Source: Bifidobacterium sp. WK012_4_13 (GTDB lineage: Bacteria > Actinomycetota > Actinomycetes > Actinomycetales > Bifidobacteriaceae). From it: a stretch of 64,000 bases of DNA. The position numbers and the translations under genes were made by a program. Below, piece by piece: positions 37,856 through 46,575 of the stretch. The number at the start of each line of letters is the position of its first letter. Position 1 is the first letter of the stretch. The stretch lies in NCBI RefSeq assembly GCF_041080835.1, contig NZ_CP129683.1:682001-746000 (forward strand). Reading direction: 5' to 3'. Below the pieces are notes generated by a model that was not told the origin of the DNA, did not search any database, and was given only the letters and a program-made list of their open reading frames with translations.

Positions 37856-37930
37856 TCACAGCGGCAACCTCGGAATCGGAGGAATGCCAGTGACTGCGTG
37901 AGAAGCATGGACGTCAATTCTCAGTGCCAT
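37856..37930 (-). CDS. 24-residue peptide ORF at the end of the ATP-grasp operon (candidate precursor or signal)
   Basis: ATG at 37930 preceded by AAAGGAG-ACATC, one of the best ribosome binding sites in this operon, opens a frame for MALRIDVHASHAVTGIPPI followed by PRLPL and a TGA stop. An in-frame ATG five codons earlier overlaps that site. The C-terminal third is Pro/Ile/Leu-rich (GIPPIPRLPL). A hairpin (CATCAAC-TTCCAT-GTTGATG, 37951-37970) and a TATAAT hexamer (37984-37989) lie upstream, and a terminator lies downstream, so it could form its own small transcript as well as the operon's end. No homolog comes to mind. Coding is supported only by the ribosome binding site and context. Confidence 0.45.
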   Translation of the reverse strand: MALRIDVHASHAVTGIPPIPRLPL

Positions 37931-37984
37931 GATGTCTCCTTTCATATTTTCATCAACATGGAAGTTGATGACACCACACAGACA

Positions 37985-38509
37985 TTATACACTATGTATG
38001 CATTGCAATCGCCTGCCGGAACTCTTTTCGACATAGACGACGTTGCCGCTCCCGACCCGCTCATAGATCATCACATCCATCATCCGCTGAATCAGGAATA
38101 TTCCCAGCCCTCCGACTGGGCGATCCTCCGGTTTGGCATTGATATCGACCGGTCTGCGCGACGTCGGGTCGAACGCTTTGCCATGGTCATGGAACCACAG
38201 TGCATAACGTAGCCCATGTTCAAGTTCCGCGCATTGTATCGTGACCGTGCAATCATGATCGCCACCCTCGTCGTTTGCACCCTGCGCATATGTGCAGTCA
38301 GGACGCCGCGAATCGGCACCACGATAGGCGTAGAGCGCAATGTTGACGAAGATCTCCTCGACGCAGAGCAGCAGCGATGCGGCGACTTCCTGCGGACAGC
38401 CGACATCGTCAAGAAACTCCCTCACGAACATCGTCGCGTCGGACAGTCGGGCATGGTCCGCAGGGAATATGCGCTCAGAACCCATGGGAAAGTCTTCGAA
38501 GACTGGCAT
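37985..38509 (-). CDS. RsbW/SpoIIAB-like anti-sigma regulatory kinase (HATPase)
   Basis: 174 residues of the GHKL ATPase fold used by anti-sigma serine kinases: N-box SLLLCVEEIFVNIALYAY, G1 WFHDHGKAFDP (DxGxxFDP form), and G2 RPVGGLGIFLIQRMMDVMIYER. By family it binds or phosphorylates the STAS protein encoded just upstream, and holds a sigma factor or other target when free. No sigma factor gene is present in the window, so the target is unknown. It starts eight bases after the STAS stop. An alternative ATG lies eight codons in. Confidence 0.88.
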   Translation of the reverse strand: MPVFEDFPMGSERIFPADHARLSDATMFVREFLDDVGCPQEVAASLLLCVEEIFVNIALYAYRGADSRRPDCTYAQGANDEGGDHDCTVTIQCAELEHGLRYALWFHDHGKAFDPTSRRPVDINAKPEDRPVGGLGIFLIQRMMDVMIYERVGSGNVVYVEKSSGRRLQCIHSV

Positions 38510-38516
38510 GTCCGTC

Positions 38517-38825
38517 TCATTCGATGCTGAGAAAATCAGAGAACCCGACCATCTCGATGATGTTGAGCACATCGGCGTTGAGATTGCGTAACGACAGGCT
38601 GGCATCCAGACCCTTCGTCTTCTTGTAGGCCAGCAGCAGGACTCGCAATCCTGCACTGCTGATGTATTCCAGATTCGTGCAGTCAAACACCATGTCCCTG
38701 CCCTCTTGGAATTCGGACTGCATGCTTTCCTCGAAGGCGGGGCTCGTATTGGTGTCCAATCTACCATTGAGGTTTACGACAAGCCTTCGCCCCTCGGCGA
38801 TATGGGTTGAGTTGAAGTCATTCAT
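38517..38825 (-). CDS. STAS-domain anti-anti-sigma factor (SpoIIAA/RsbV-like)
   Basis: 102 residues, one STAS domain. VVNLNGRLDTNTSPAFEESM and DCTNLEYISSAGLRVLLLAYK match the family, with the phosphorylatable serine in the ISSAGLR loop. The phosphorylated form is the expected substrate of the SpoIIE-type phosphatase whose gene overlaps its start by eight bases, and the unphosphorylated form would capture the downstream HATPase protein. AAGGAGAAATGC precedes the ATG. Confidence 0.92.
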   Translation of the reverse strand: MNDFNSTHIAEGRRLVVNLNGRLDTNTSPAFEESMQSEFQEGRDMVFDCTNLEYISSAGLRVLLLAYKKTKGLDASLSLRNLNADVLNIIEMVGFSDFLSIE

Positions 38826-41217
38826 GCATTTCTCCTTGGTTTGTGTGTGTACTGATTCGTCTTGCCTGTCTCATTGAGTTCAGATCGCCGTCGCTTTCCC
38901 CATGCACGGGCGGAGTCGTGCTGGAAGTCATGCTCGAAGTCATGACCGAAGGAATGACCGAAGTCATGTCGGTCTGCTTGCGTTCACCCAATCTGCGCGC
39001 GTCCTCCGCACAGGAGGCATCGCATGCCACGAACTGAAGTGCCAGGACTGTCAGGTCATCGGTCTGCTCTGCCGAACCGGCGAACGCAAAGACCTGGCTC
39101 TTCAACTCAGGCAGCAGCCTCTCGAACTGCGACTGGGGCACGTTTGAAACCGCGTGAATCAGCCGCTCCTCCCCGAACAGCTCATGCCTCTCATTGGCCA
39201 TCTCCGTCACGCCATCGGTATACAGCAAGATCTCATCGCCACGGCTGAGCGATGTCACCAGCTCCCTGTATCTGATTCCCTCCAATCCAGCCAGAACCAT
39301 GCCCGGAAGCATCGGAAGCAGTTCGAATCCTGCATCCGATCGGCGAATCAGAGGAGGGGTGTGTCCTGCGTTGGCGTATCGGAAGCGCCCAGTCGAGATG
39401 GTGAGATATCCGATGAAGACCGTGACGAACATTGAGGCGGAATTGCTTTCGCACAGCAGCTTATTCGCAGAGCTCAGCGCCTCCCCCGGACCCATGCCGC
39501 CCATGGCATTATGCTTGATCACCGTCTTCGATATGGCCATGAACAGGGCCGCAGGCACGCCTTTCCCAGAGACATCGGCCATGATCACCACAAGCGTGTC
39601 ATCATCGATCAGAAAGAAGTCATAGAAATCGCCGCCCACTTCCTTCGCAGCCTGCATTGACGCAACGAGTCGGAATTCGTGCCGCTCCGGGAACGGAGAC
39701 GACGCCTGAGGCAGCATGGCGTTCTGGATGCGCGTCGCAATCGAGAGCTCCGCACCTATCCGTTCACGCTCAGCCGTGACTTTGTTCAGATTCCGAATAT
39801 GCTCCTTCAGCTCACGTGACATGGAGCTGACCGAGGCGCCCAGATCCTCGATCTCGTCGCTGGTGTCGATCGCAATGACCGTATCGAGATTCCCAGATGC
39901 AATCTCACTGACTCTTTGCCGCAGGAGCGTGATCGGAGCGGTCAGTGCGTGTGCGAATCGTCTGGAGAGCAGAGCGACAAGAACGATGATCGTGAATGCG
40001 GCCACGACAAGGGCAGCCACCATGACACTGATGGCTTGGGTTATCGCATGGTGGGCCTGCGTCTGCATGGCCTCGATGGAGCGTTCACCCAAGCGAATGG
40101 GCTCCATGACTTTCTCGACAGATTGCACGACAGCCAAGTTCCAATCGAGGTTCTCGAGCGGAGCGAATGCGACGTATACGTCCTCCCCATCGAGCGCGAC
40201 CTGTCTGACTCCTTGCTTGTCATCCATCATGGCCTCTGCAAGCTCCCTCAGCTTCGAATCAGAGGATTCAGCCAGATTTCCAGGCTTCTCAGCATTCCCG
40301 GCTTCGCCGTCCAACGGCGTATCGGATGAGCCGACCTCGGAGTCCTCGTCGATCAGCGCGCCTTGGGAATTGAGCAGGAAGATAGACGTGTTCTCCGTCA
40401 ACTCGGCGATGCCTGAGATATCACTGAAACGGGAGAGCTTCAGATCAATGGCACCGACGCCATCCAGACTTCCATCCTTCGCATAGAAGGGAACCGAGCA
40501 TGTTATGACGAAGCCCCTGCCAGCCGTGTCCTCGTATATCTCGCTCCATGCCAAGTCTTCTGCCTCGACGGCGGCCCTGTACCATGGTCGCTGCTTCGCA
40601 TTCAGACTACCGCTGGCATGCAGGCCGGAATCCGAATCGGCAATGATCGTGGAACCTGACTCAAGGGAAACGTACGCAGACAGTACGTCCGGGCCGTTCT
40701 GTGCGATTGCGAGCATGATCGAGCCAAGGTTGCCGAAACGTGCCGAATCCCTCCGAGCTTCTTCGATGCTTGTTCGATCATCATGCAGCAGCTGCATCAC
40801 CAGTCTCCCATCATTGCTCGATTCGGGCGGCTCGACGGGAAACTGTGGATAGACTTCTGGATATCGCAGAATCCTTTCAGATTCGTCGACCAGCATGTAC
40901 GCGAAGTAATCGATGAGATAGATGTGCTCGTCGAGCAGCGATGCCTTTGCACGGGCTTCCTGGCTCAATTCGTCGAGCGCCTGTTTTTCAAGGGATTTCC
41001 TGCTTCCCTCGGACATCTGGCCTGTCAGATTGGTGCTGATCCTGGACATGGAGGCGCGCAGAAGAAACAGCCCCGAAACCGAGATGATCGCTGTGGCCAG
41101 AACCGCTATCAGCGTTATCCGTAGCGCAAGCCGAAACACCTTCGCTTCGATGCCACGCCGGAGTCGAACAGCGTAGGCAGCGAGGCTGAAGCGCTTCCTG
41201 ATGTCTCTCCCCGTCAT
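38818..41217 (-). CDS. Membrane-bound SpoIIE/RsbU-type PP2C phosphatase with sensor domain
   Basis: 799 residues. An N-terminal membrane helix (about 29-52), a large extracytoplasmic sensor region (about 53-385, Cache-like by size), a second helix (about 390-412), a HAMP linker (ITLLRQRVSEIASGNLDT), a coiled coil (about 450-490) and the SpoIIE domain with RIQNAMLP, VGGDFYDFF, MADVSGKGVPAALFM, LLYTDGVTEM and QTDDLTVLAL, which carry the metal-binding aspartates. By family it dephosphorylates the STAS protein in response to an outside cue. The extracytoplasmic sensor could read the compound exported by the operon, which is inference. A Ser/Thr/Met-rich tail of 60 residues follows the catalytic domain. 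Confidence 0.92.
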   Translation of the reverse strand: MTGRDIRKRFSLAAYAVRLRRGIEAKVFRLALRITLIAVLATAIISVSGLFLLRASMSRISTNLTGQMSEGSRKSLEKQALDELSQEARAKASLLDEHIYLIDYFAYMLVDESERILRYPEVYPQFPVEPPESSNDGRLVMQLLHDDRTSIEEARRDSARFGNLGSIMLAIAQNGPDVLSAYVSLESGSTIIADSDSGLHASGSLNAKQRPWYRAAVEAEDLAWSEIYEDTAGRGFVITCSVPFYAKDGSLDGVGAIDLKLSRFSDISGIAELTENTSIFLLNSQGALIDEDSEVGSSDTPLDGEAGNAEKPGNLAESSDSKLRELAEAMMDDKQGVRQVALDGEDVYVAFAPLENLDWNLAVVQSVEKVMEPIRLGERSIEAMQTQAHHAITQAISVMVAALVVAAFTIIVLVALLSRRFAHALTAPITLLRQRVSEIASGNLDTVIAIDTSDEIEDLGASVSSMSRELKEHIRNLNKVTAERERIGAELSIATRIQNAMLPQASSPFPERHEFRLVASMQAAKEVGGDFYDFFLIDDDTLVVIMADVSGKGVPAALFMAISKTVIKHNAMGGMGPGEALSSANKLLCESNSASMFVTVFIGYLTISTGRFRYANAGHTPPLIRRSDAGFELLPMLPGMVLAGLEGIRYRELVTSLSRGDEILLYTDGVTEMANERHELFGEERLIHAVSNVPQSQFERLLPELKSQVFAFAGSAEQTDDLTVLALQFVACDASCAEDARRLGERKQTDMTSVIPSVMTSSMTSSTTPPVHGESDGDLNSMRQARRISTHTNQGEMHE

Positions 41218-41270
41218 GTTTCACGTCACCTCGGCAATCGTCGTCGCGCGAGCAATCATTTCGAAGATGG

Positions 41271-42965
41271 TCATTCAGCATCGACAAGAGCGAAGAAGAA
41301 TCGCTCCTTGCCCGGAGTGTCAATGACCCGAACAGGCTTGAGCTGGTTCTCCGATGTGCCACGCAGCACCATCAGATCGCGATACAGATAGTAGGTCTCC
41401 TGCTGCACGAAGCGTATGTCCATCGCACCGAGCACGCCATCCCTGACCTTGCTGCCGAAGGATGGGTTCGCCACCGACAGCTTGCCTTCGATCAGACTGC
41501 GATACTCTGCGTGCCTTTCAATATCCACATGCCTGTCGGCTTCCATGAACAGCACGTACCGCCCAGGCGTCGCATCGATGTCGGCGTAGATGCTGTAGTC
41601 GGCGATGGCATGCCCGCTCGCCTTCTCGAACTCGCCCACCGTCCATGCGATGCTTGCCTCATTGGTCTTCTCTCCCGCGATGCTCACCATCTGCTTCTTC
41701 CTATAGACGAAGCAGACCTTGGGCGTCTGACCGGCATATCCCGTCACCCGCAGCACGTCACCGATTCGATAGCGATAGAAACCGGATAGGTTGGTAAGAA
41801 CGATCTCATAGTCCCTGCCCACCTCCAGCTCGTCCAGATTCAACGTTTCCGTAGGACTGTCTTCGTCGGCAGGAATGAATTCATAGAATCCGCTCTCGGG
41901 CAGCAGCATATATTCCGCACGCTCCATCTCAGTGGCGACGGCCATCAACGATTCCGAAGCGGCATAGGTGCCAAGGTAGAAGGGAATTGAGCCCGTGTAC
42001 CTTCGCATCTTCTCGGTGTAGGCCTGGAATCCGCCACCCCCGATTGCGCCCACATATTCGAGATGTGGCCATATGCGAGGAACGATCGCTTCGTCAAAGC
42101 CACGCTCGAATTCACGCCGCAGCGATTCCGCCCTCGCCGGATCGGGTTCCAGACTTGTCTGCAATTCCTTGCGCAATGCATCAGGCATGCTTATCGAAGG
42201 ATTGACCACGCCAGCCGCAATGTCTCTGACCAGCATCTCCCAGTTGACTTCGAGATAGTGCATCAGATCGACCAACGCGGTCATGAAGGGCGCGTTCATG
42301 GCGGCAAGCCCCTCCTCCTTGAGACCGAAGAACAGCCGCAGGTATTTCATGTTGATGTTGCCCGGAGGCGGGAAGAACACCGAGGAAGGGACCACACTTA
42401 TGTAGTCGAGCAGCGGCTTGAGCTTGCCATAGACTGCGGACGACACCGCACCGCGGCTTGTGCCGTCTTCGACCGTGTCATCATGCGCCACCGCTGCGAT
42501 CAGTATTCTGCCGCCATGAACAGGCCGTTGCTGGGTCTGCGTCACATGGTTGAAGGGGACGGTCGAGGACACATGACCTGCAAAGCGTTCATATATTCCC
42601 ATCGTCTCCTCTGACACGGGTATGTTCTTGGGATTGTCGACGCTTCCGGAAGTCACGGCATAGCGAACGATCGGATAGCTGGTTATCAGGTTCCTTTCAC
42701 CCTTGACCATCCGTTCGATATAGGGCGCATAATCGTCATATGTGGACAGCGGAACCTTCGATTTGAACTCCTCGACCGAATGAATGTCGCCGAAGCCAAG
42801 GCTCTTGCCATATTCCGTGTCTGCATTGTCGCGGATCACGCGCATCAGCAACGCTTCGCTCACCGACTTGGCCTGTTCTGAGCGTTCGGAGAGCTCCTTC
42901 AATGCGGCGTTGCCGCTGCTGAGAATGTTCTGGTTCACTTCCTGCAGGATTTGTGCGATGTCCAT
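41271..42965 (-). CDS. GH3 family acyl-adenylating amide synthetase-like protein
   Basis: 564 residues matching the GH3 auxin-responsive family over its length: DNADTEYGKSLGFGDIHSVEEFKSKVPLSTYDDYAPYIERM, the ATP motif region RYAVTSGSVDNPKNIPVS, an SSVFFPPPGNI loop, the YAASES motif, LPESGFYEFIP, YRYRIGDVLRVTGY and KTNEA near the second ATP contact. Plant GH3 enzymes adenylate a carboxylic acid and join it to an amino acid; bacterial members are uncharacterised for the most part. Here it follows two ATP-grasp ligases and two exporter genes in one operon, so it may supply the acyl or amide step of a small molecule. AAAGGGAACTCAT precedes the ATG. Confidence 0.85.
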   Translation of the reverse strand: MDIAQILQEVNQNILSSGNAALKELSERSEQAKSVSEALLMRVIRDNADTEYGKSLGFGDIHSVEEFKSKVPLSTYDDYAPYIERMVKGERNLITSYPIVRYAVTSGSVDNPKNIPVSEETMGIYERFAGHVSSTVPFNHVTQTQQRPVHGGRILIAAVAHDDTVEDGTSRGAVSSAVYGKLKPLLDYISVVPSSVFFPPPGNINMKYLRLFFGLKEEGLAAMNAPFMTALVDLMHYLEVNWEMLVRDIAAGVVNPSISMPDALRKELQTSLEPDPARAESLRREFERGFDEAIVPRIWPHLEYVGAIGGGGFQAYTEKMRRYTGSIPFYLGTYAASESLMAVATEMERAEYMLLPESGFYEFIPADEDSPTETLNLDELEVGRDYEIVLTNLSGFYRYRIGDVLRVTGYAGQTPKVCFVYRKKQMVSIAGEKTNEASIAWTVGEFEKASGHAIADYSIYADIDATPGRYVLFMEADRHVDIERHAEYRSLIEGKLSVANPSFGSKVRDGVLGAMDIRFVQQETYYLYRDLMVLRGTSENQLKPVRVIDTPGKERFFFALVDAE

Positions 42966-43009
42966 ATGAGTTCCCTTTCCTTGAGGCCGTCTTGCGGGCC
43001 GGACCTGTT

Positions 43010-44770
43010 TCATTGGTCTGCGTGATCGAATTGCGAGGCATACAGGGCTGCATAGGTGCCATTCCTGGCAAGAAGTTCTTCATGGCTGCCCTGCTCGACA
43101 ATGTGCCCACGCTCCATGACCAGGATGATGTCAGCTCCCCGGATGGTGGAGAGCCTGTGTGCGATGACGAAGCTGGTTCTGCCTTCTCTCAGGGAATCGA
43201 TGGCACTCTGTATGAGCGCCTCCGTGCGAGTGTCGACGGAACTTGTGGCCTCGTCCAGAATCAGGATGTTCGATTGAGGCAGGAAGGCCCTGGCAATGGT
43301 CAGCAGCTGCTTCTCCCCTGCCGAGACCACGGTGCCTTCGTTGGTTATCTCCGTGCCGAAGCCCAGGGGAAGCGTGTCCACAAAGTCATCGACGAATGCC
43401 GCCTTGCAGGCTCTCACGAAGCGCACATGCGAGACATCGGCGATCTGCGGCGCCCCATAGCTGATGTTGTCTCGAATCGTCCCCTGACGCAGCCAAGTGT
43501 CTTGCAGCACCATCGAGATGTTGCGACGCAGCGCGTGCCTGGTCAGATCGTGAATCTCGATTGCATCGTCGAACACGATCTCCCCTGAATTCACCTCATA
43601 GAACCGTTCGATAAGGTTCACCAGCGTCGTTTTTCCGGCGCCCGTGCTCCCAACGATCGCAACTGTCTGGCCCGCCTCGACCTTGAGATTGAGATGTTCT
43701 ATCAACGGCTTGTCAGGCACGTAGCTGAAGGAGACGTCCCTGAATTCGACGCTGCCGGAAAGACTGCGCTCACGCATGGCATGGGTCGAGTCCGGATGTT
43801 CCTCCTCGGCATCGAGCAGTTCGAACACACGCCTGAGCGATGCGTTCCCCGATTGGATGGCGCTCGTCATCTGGGCGAGCGAGGTGAAGGGCTGACTGAA
43901 CTGCCGCGCATACTGGATAAAGGCCTGGACATCGCCGATGCTCATGGTTCCGCTGACGACGCGCATGGCTCCTACCAGCGCGACGATAACATAGTTCAGG
44001 TTCGTCAGGAATCTCGAGCAAGGCTGAATCAGATTGGAAAAGCCCAGCGCCTTGAACGATGCCCTGTAGAGATCGGCATTGTGTTCCTCGAAACGCTCCT
44101 CGAAACGAGATTCCAGGCCAAAGCTCTTGATGACCGTCTGCCCGTTGAAGCTCTCTTCGACAAGTGAGTTCACGATTCCTGTCACGTCCCACTGCCGGCG
44201 GAACTGAGGAGCGGAAATCGAGGTGATGCAGTGAACCAGGAATGCGGACAGAGGGATCAGCACCACAGTGACCAGGGCGAGATGCCACGAAAGGGTGACC
44301 ATCATCGCCAGTATGCCGACCAGCATCAGAAGATAGTAGAGAAGGTCCCCACCTGTCTGGTTCAGCATCAGCACGACGTTGTTGATGTCATTCGTCGTGC
44401 GGCTCAAGATGTCGCCCAGACTCTTCGAATCGTAGTAGTTCAATGGCAGTTTCCAGATCTTGGTTTCGATCCTGTTGCGAAGCTCATAGGCGATGTCGCT
44501 CACCATCCTTGTCGAAAGCCATCCCGCGATCCATTTCGAAAGGAACTGAACGCCATAGATGCCAAGGGCGAAGACAAGCCACAGCATGAACGGGGACCAT
44601 TGGATGCCATCGCGGCGCAGACCGTCGACCAGAACATCCGTGGCCCGGCTCAGCACGATCGGGCCGAACGCGACTCCAAGTCCCGATACGATCAGGCAGA
44701 CCACCATAAGCATGCTTCGCGTTCTGTCGGCAAAGAACATGCGAATCAGACGAGACATCGATGCTGGCAA
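43010..44770 (-). CDS. ABC exporter half-transporter B (TMD-NBD)
   Basis: 586 residues: a six-helix exporter domain (about 15-310) and an ATPase domain (about 335-580). Walker A VGSTGAGKTT, Q-loop MVLQDTWLRQGT, Walker B NILILDEATSSVD, switch His IAHRLSTI. The signature is VSAGEKQLLTIAR in place of LSGGQ. Paired with the gene immediately upstream (one base between stop and start region), it should form a heterodimeric exporter of the lipid/drug/peptide type. A TTG start at 44770 fits AAGGAG six bases ahead; the ATG four codons later is too far from that site. Confidence 0.92.
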   Translation of the reverse strand: MPASMSRLIRMFFADRTRSMLMVVCLIVSGLGVAFGPIVLSRATDVLVDGLRRDGIQWSPFMLWLVFALGIYGVQFLSKWIAGWLSTRMVSDIAYELRNRIETKIWKLPLNYYDSKSLGDILSRTTNDINNVVLMLNQTGGDLLYYLLMLVGILAMMVTLSWHLALVTVVLIPLSAFLVHCITSISAPQFRRQWDVTGIVNSLVEESFNGQTVIKSFGLESRFEERFEEHNADLYRASFKALGFSNLIQPCSRFLTNLNYVIVALVGAMRVVSGTMSIGDVQAFIQYARQFSQPFTSLAQMTSAIQSGNASLRRVFELLDAEEEHPDSTHAMRERSLSGSVEFRDVSFSYVPDKPLIEHLNLKVEAGQTVAIVGSTGAGKTTLVNLIERFYEVNSGEIVFDDAIEIHDLTRHALRRNISMVLQDTWLRQGTIRDNISYGAPQIADVSHVRFVRACKAAFVDDFVDTLPLGFGTEITNEGTVVSAGEKQLLTIARAFLPQSNILILDEATSSVDTRTEALIQSAIDSLREGRTSFVIAHRLSTIRGADIILVMERGHIVEQGSHEELLARNGTYAALYASQFDHADQ

Positions 44771-44771
44771 T

Positions 44772-46565
44772 CTAGGCTCCTTGCTTCGCTAAGGGAATGG
44801 ACGAAGACGATGGAGACGCACGATGCCGAAACTCTTCTCGGGGCTGCGACGCGACGATCTGCTGATAGACGTCGCAGTGCTTCAGCAGTTGCTCGTGAGT
44901 TCCCATATCCGCGACTTCACCGTTGTCCATGACGATGATCTGGTCGGCATGCATGATGGAGGCGACCCGCTGGGCGACGATGATCACTGCGGCCTCGTCG
45001 GCGACCTCGCTCAGACCTTCACGAACCCTCCGGTCGGTCGCATAGTCCAAGGCTGAAAACGAATCGTCAAAGACATATATCGCTGGGTCATGGACGATGG
45101 CTCGCGCTATCGCCAGCCGCTGTCTCTGGCCGCCAGAGAAGTTCGACCCACCCTGGGCGACCCTGATGTCCAATCCCGCCTTGTCCTCGGCGATGAAGCG
45201 TTCGGCATCCGCAATCCTCAATGCCTTCCACATGTCTTGCTCGCTTGCCATGGGATTGGCATAGAGAAGATTGCTCCTCAGGGATCCAGAGAACAGGAAC
45301 GCCTTCTGAGGGACGAAACCGCATGCCCGGTGAATGTCAGCGGCATCGAGTTCCTTGATGTCGTGCCCACCCAGCCGTATGGTTCCGGTGGTGGGATCGG
45401 TCAGCCTTGGAATGAGGCTGACCAAGGTGCTCTTGCCACATCCGGTCGAACCAATGATGGCGGTCGTGCTTCCTGGCCGCACGGTGAAGCTTATGTCCTT
45501 CAGCACCGGTGCGACGGAAGGGTCATCAGGCGCATATGAGAAGGAGACATGGTCAAACTCGACCATCCCCATCCCTTGTCCCGATGCCAGATGCACGGGC
45601 TTTCGGGGCTGCCTGACGTGGCTTTCTACCCGCATCACCTCGGCGAATCGTTCGGCCGACACATCTGCCTGAGGAAGCATGATGAAGACCAGGGACGCGA
45701 GCAGCACAGCGGTCAGAATGAATGACATATAGGTGATGAAGGCGATGATTTTGCCGATCGGAAGTCCGTGGGTCTCGGCCAGGAAGCCACCGAACCATAG
45801 AATCGCAACGGTCGTCGCATTGACGATGAACATGAACAATGGAGCCAGCAACGTGGTCAGTCTGCCGATGTGGACGCTCAGATCCAACAGTCTTTGGTTG
45901 ATTCCCGAGAATTGCCGCTGCTCATGGCCTTCCTTGACGAAAGCCTTCACGACGCGGACGCCGCTGATCTGATCGCGCAACGCACCGTTGACGTCGTCGG
46001 CGCCCTTCTGCTGCTCGCGGTAGAGGGGAACGAGCCTTGCGATGAAGATGACGGAGATGCCGATGAGCATCGGCAGCACGGCGAGGATGACGAAGGAGAG
46101 CCGAATATCCTGCAGGCAGGCCATCAGCACGCCGCCGACGAACATGATCGGAGCGTTGATGATGACGGTAAAGAGGAAGGTGAGGAATTCCACAATCTGC
46201 TGAACGTCACCTGTTGATCTGGAAATCAGTGTAGGAGCACCGAAGACAGTCATCTCTCGGTGGGAGAAGCTCATGATGTGCGCAAAGACGCGGCCGCGCA
46301 GCTCTCTCCCCACTGACAGCGCCACCTTCGTGCCAAGTATGCTTGCTGCGACCAAGCTTACGAACTGCAGGACGCTCAGCACGATCATGATTTCGAATCG
46401 CTGATAGATGTAGCCTGTGTCCGCATTCAAGACCCCGACATCGATGATCGAGGCATTGATCGTCGGCAGATAGAGGGAGAGCAATGCCTGGGCTATCTGA
46501 AGAGCAAGAATGCAGACCGTCTCCTTCGCATGGGAGCGAAGGAGAGATTTGAGCAGAACGAGCAT
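44772..46565 (-). CDS. ABC exporter half-transporter A (TMD-NBD)
   Basis: 597 residues with six membrane helices (about 15-300) and an ATPase domain (about 335-575): Walker A IGSTGCGKST, signature FSGGQRQRLAIAR, Walker B IYVFDDSFSALDYATD, in which the catalytic Glu is replaced by Asp or Ser (DDS), and a Gln in the switch position (VAQRVASI). So this half carries a degenerate catalytic site, as in heterodimeric exporters with one active site. Ten bases after the upstream ATP-grasp stop, with AAGG ahead. The pair most likely exports the product of the operon; resistance function is possible. Confidence 0.92.
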   Translation of the reverse strand: MLVLLKSLLRSHAKETVCILALQIAQALLSLYLPTINASIIDVGVLNADTGYIYQRFEIMIVLSVLQFVSLVAASILGTKVALSVGRELRGRVFAHIMSFSHREMTVFGAPTLISRSTGDVQQIVEFLTFLFTVIINAPIMFVGGVLMACLQDIRLSFVILAVLPMLIGISVIFIARLVPLYREQQKGADDVNGALRDQISGVRVVKAFVKEGHEQRQFSGINQRLLDLSVHIGRLTTLLAPLFMFIVNATTVAILWFGGFLAETHGLPIGKIIAFITYMSFILTAVLLASLVFIMLPQADVSAERFAEVMRVESHVRQPRKPVHLASGQGMGMVEFDHVSFSYAPDDPSVAPVLKDISFTVRPGSTTAIIGSTGCGKSTLVSLIPRLTDPTTGTIRLGGHDIKELDAADIHRACGFVPQKAFLFSGSLRSNLLYANPMASEQDMWKALRIADAERFIAEDKAGLDIRVAQGGSNFSGGQRQRLAIARAIVHDPAIYVFDDSFSALDYATDRRVREGLSEVADEAAVIIVAQRVASIMHADQIIVMDNGEVADMGTHEQLLKHCDVYQQIVASQPREEFRHRASPSSSSIPLAKQGA

Positions 46566-46575
46566 GGGCGCCTTG

